A stretch of 64,000 bases of DNA, from the NCBI RefSeq assembly GCF_025685685.1, contig NZ_JAGSYH010000007.1, positions 298,591 through 362,590 of the forward strand, in the 5' to 3' direction. Position numbers and translations under genes: made by a program. The notes beneath the pieces were generated by a model. That model worked only from the letters and a program-made list of their open reading frames with translations. It did no database searches and had not been told where the DNA came from. Each line of letters opens with the position of its first letter. Positions within the stretch are counted from its first letter, which is position 1. Positions 63,582-64,000 of the stretch are shown here, piece by piece. The stretch is from Acidicapsa dinghuensis (GTDB lineage Bacteria; Acidobacteriota; Terriglobia; Terriglobales; Acidobacteriaceae).

Positions 63582-63873
63582 TCATCTCTGACCGCACTGA
63601 ATTTTATGAACATGCACCTCTTGCGTCTGATAGCCAGAAGGAGGCTGGAACAGCGAAGCGTCAGGTTCACCCGATGTGAACTCGGTTAGCTCAGTGGTGC
63701 TCTTGCCAGACTGGGGATTGTCGCGGAGATCACGGACGACCAGGCCATAGTCCTTCACAACCCATCTCTCCTCGGTGGATACCAGCGGCGCGTCGTTGCC
63801 AACGTAGTCAGCAGGTGTTGTGGTCGTAAAACGGGCTCCAGTAGCCTTGAGCCCTTGAATGACCTGGGTACCT
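63582..63873 (-). pseudogene. 3' remnant of an exported-protein gene cut by an insertion sequence
   Basis: Minus-strand frame of about 96 codons ending at the stop 63582-63584. It reads from GTQVIQGLKATGARFTT to a C-terminus with TELTEFTSGEPDASLFQPPS, a pattern I recall from the C-terminus of uncharacterised exported acidobacterial proteins. It has no start, and just upstream (63873-63884) the sequence changes to an IS end. So the original gene has been split or truncated, with its 5' half either beyond the window or lost. Confidence 0.65.
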
Positions 63874-64000
63874 GTAGAAGCTCAAGAGGTTGTTCCATCG
63901 GCGAGCGGTATCTCGGAGCGGCTGATGGGCGGGTTGTAGTTGAGGCTACCATGAGGTCTTTCGTGGTTGTAGTAGTGAGTCCATGGCTGCAGATGTGAGT
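63873..64000 (-). mobile_element. End of an insertion sequence with transposase C-terminus (IS481/IS3-like)
   Basis: From 64000 down to the TGA at 63882-63884 the minus strand reads HLQPWTHYYNHERPHGSL, NYNPPISRSEIP and LADGTTS. YYN-x3-RPHGSLNY-x-PP is the C-terminal signature of DDE transposases of the IS481/IS3 type. The element begins near TGTAGAAGCTC at 63873, a possible terminal repeat. The rest of the element lies outside the window. It interrupts the gene whose 3' end lies at 63582-63873. Confidence 0.8.

Overview
The window looks like a chromosomal segment of an Acidobacteriota genome, probably class Terriglobia (Acidobacteriaceae-like). The evidence is the moderately high GC content and a characteristic gene set: two ADOP/MacB-like FtsX permeases (one with a PadR regulator), a pro-kumamolisin S53 peptidase with Ig-like tails, tandem beta-propeller lactonase-like lipoproteins, a GH92 mannosidase and a GH16 glucanase, a secretin with a cohesin-like tail, and a Bacillus-type succinate dehydrogenase. 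No database search was run; the taxonomic call is inference.

Layout. 0.1-3.2 kb: a succinate dehydrogenase cluster (sdhC, an AhpD-like protein, sdhA) on the minus strand. 3.5-6.4 kb: a methyltransferase, a MarR-GNAT fusion, a small low-GC orphan gene and rdgB. 6.6-13.4 kb: an exported M13 metallopeptidase, then three tandem paralogous beta-propeller lipoproteins. 13.5-14.5 kb: a stand-alone protein made only of EF-G domains III-IV-V with no GTPase domain, the most unusual gene here. 14.6-24.4 kb: an acyltransferase, pyrH and engB (divergent), a urocanase-like protein, a short type II secretion/type IV pilus-type cluster (secretin plus two pseudopilins), smpB and pepA. 24.5-37 kb, mostly minus strand: S53 peptidase, ADOP permease, an orphan gene, amidohydrolase, alpha/beta hydrolase, a 21-bp tandem repeat array and GH92. 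37-47 kb: a protein with a histone-H1-like tail, GH16, a HEAT-repeat protein, methionine synthase split into two overlapping genes, a metallo-beta-lactamase-fold protein, an isolated nuoI and an exported protein. 47-52.6 kb, plus strand: PadR plus ADOP permease, a long untranslated stretch, a DEAD-box helicase and a zinc-ribbon Gly-rich protein. 52.7-63.5 kb: a frameshifted methyltransferase, msrA, fba, a DUF421 protein, a glycosyltransferase, guaA, a membrane protein and leuS. 63.6-64.0 kb: the 3' remnant of an exported-protein gene cut by an insertion sequence whose transposase end is visible at the right edge.

How the genes fit together: mostly housekeeping (TCA cycle/respiration, nucleotide and methionine metabolism, trans-translation, ribosome assembly, tRNA charging) mixed with an exported degradative and envelope programme (M13, S53, GH92, GH16, amidohydrolase, secretin, lipoproteins) typical of soil polymer degraders. 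Mobile signals are few: one IS end, one frameshifted gene, low-GC orphans, and a dispersed repeat of about 30 bp found in four intergenic spots. I saw no rRNA, tRNA, CRISPR array or prophage.
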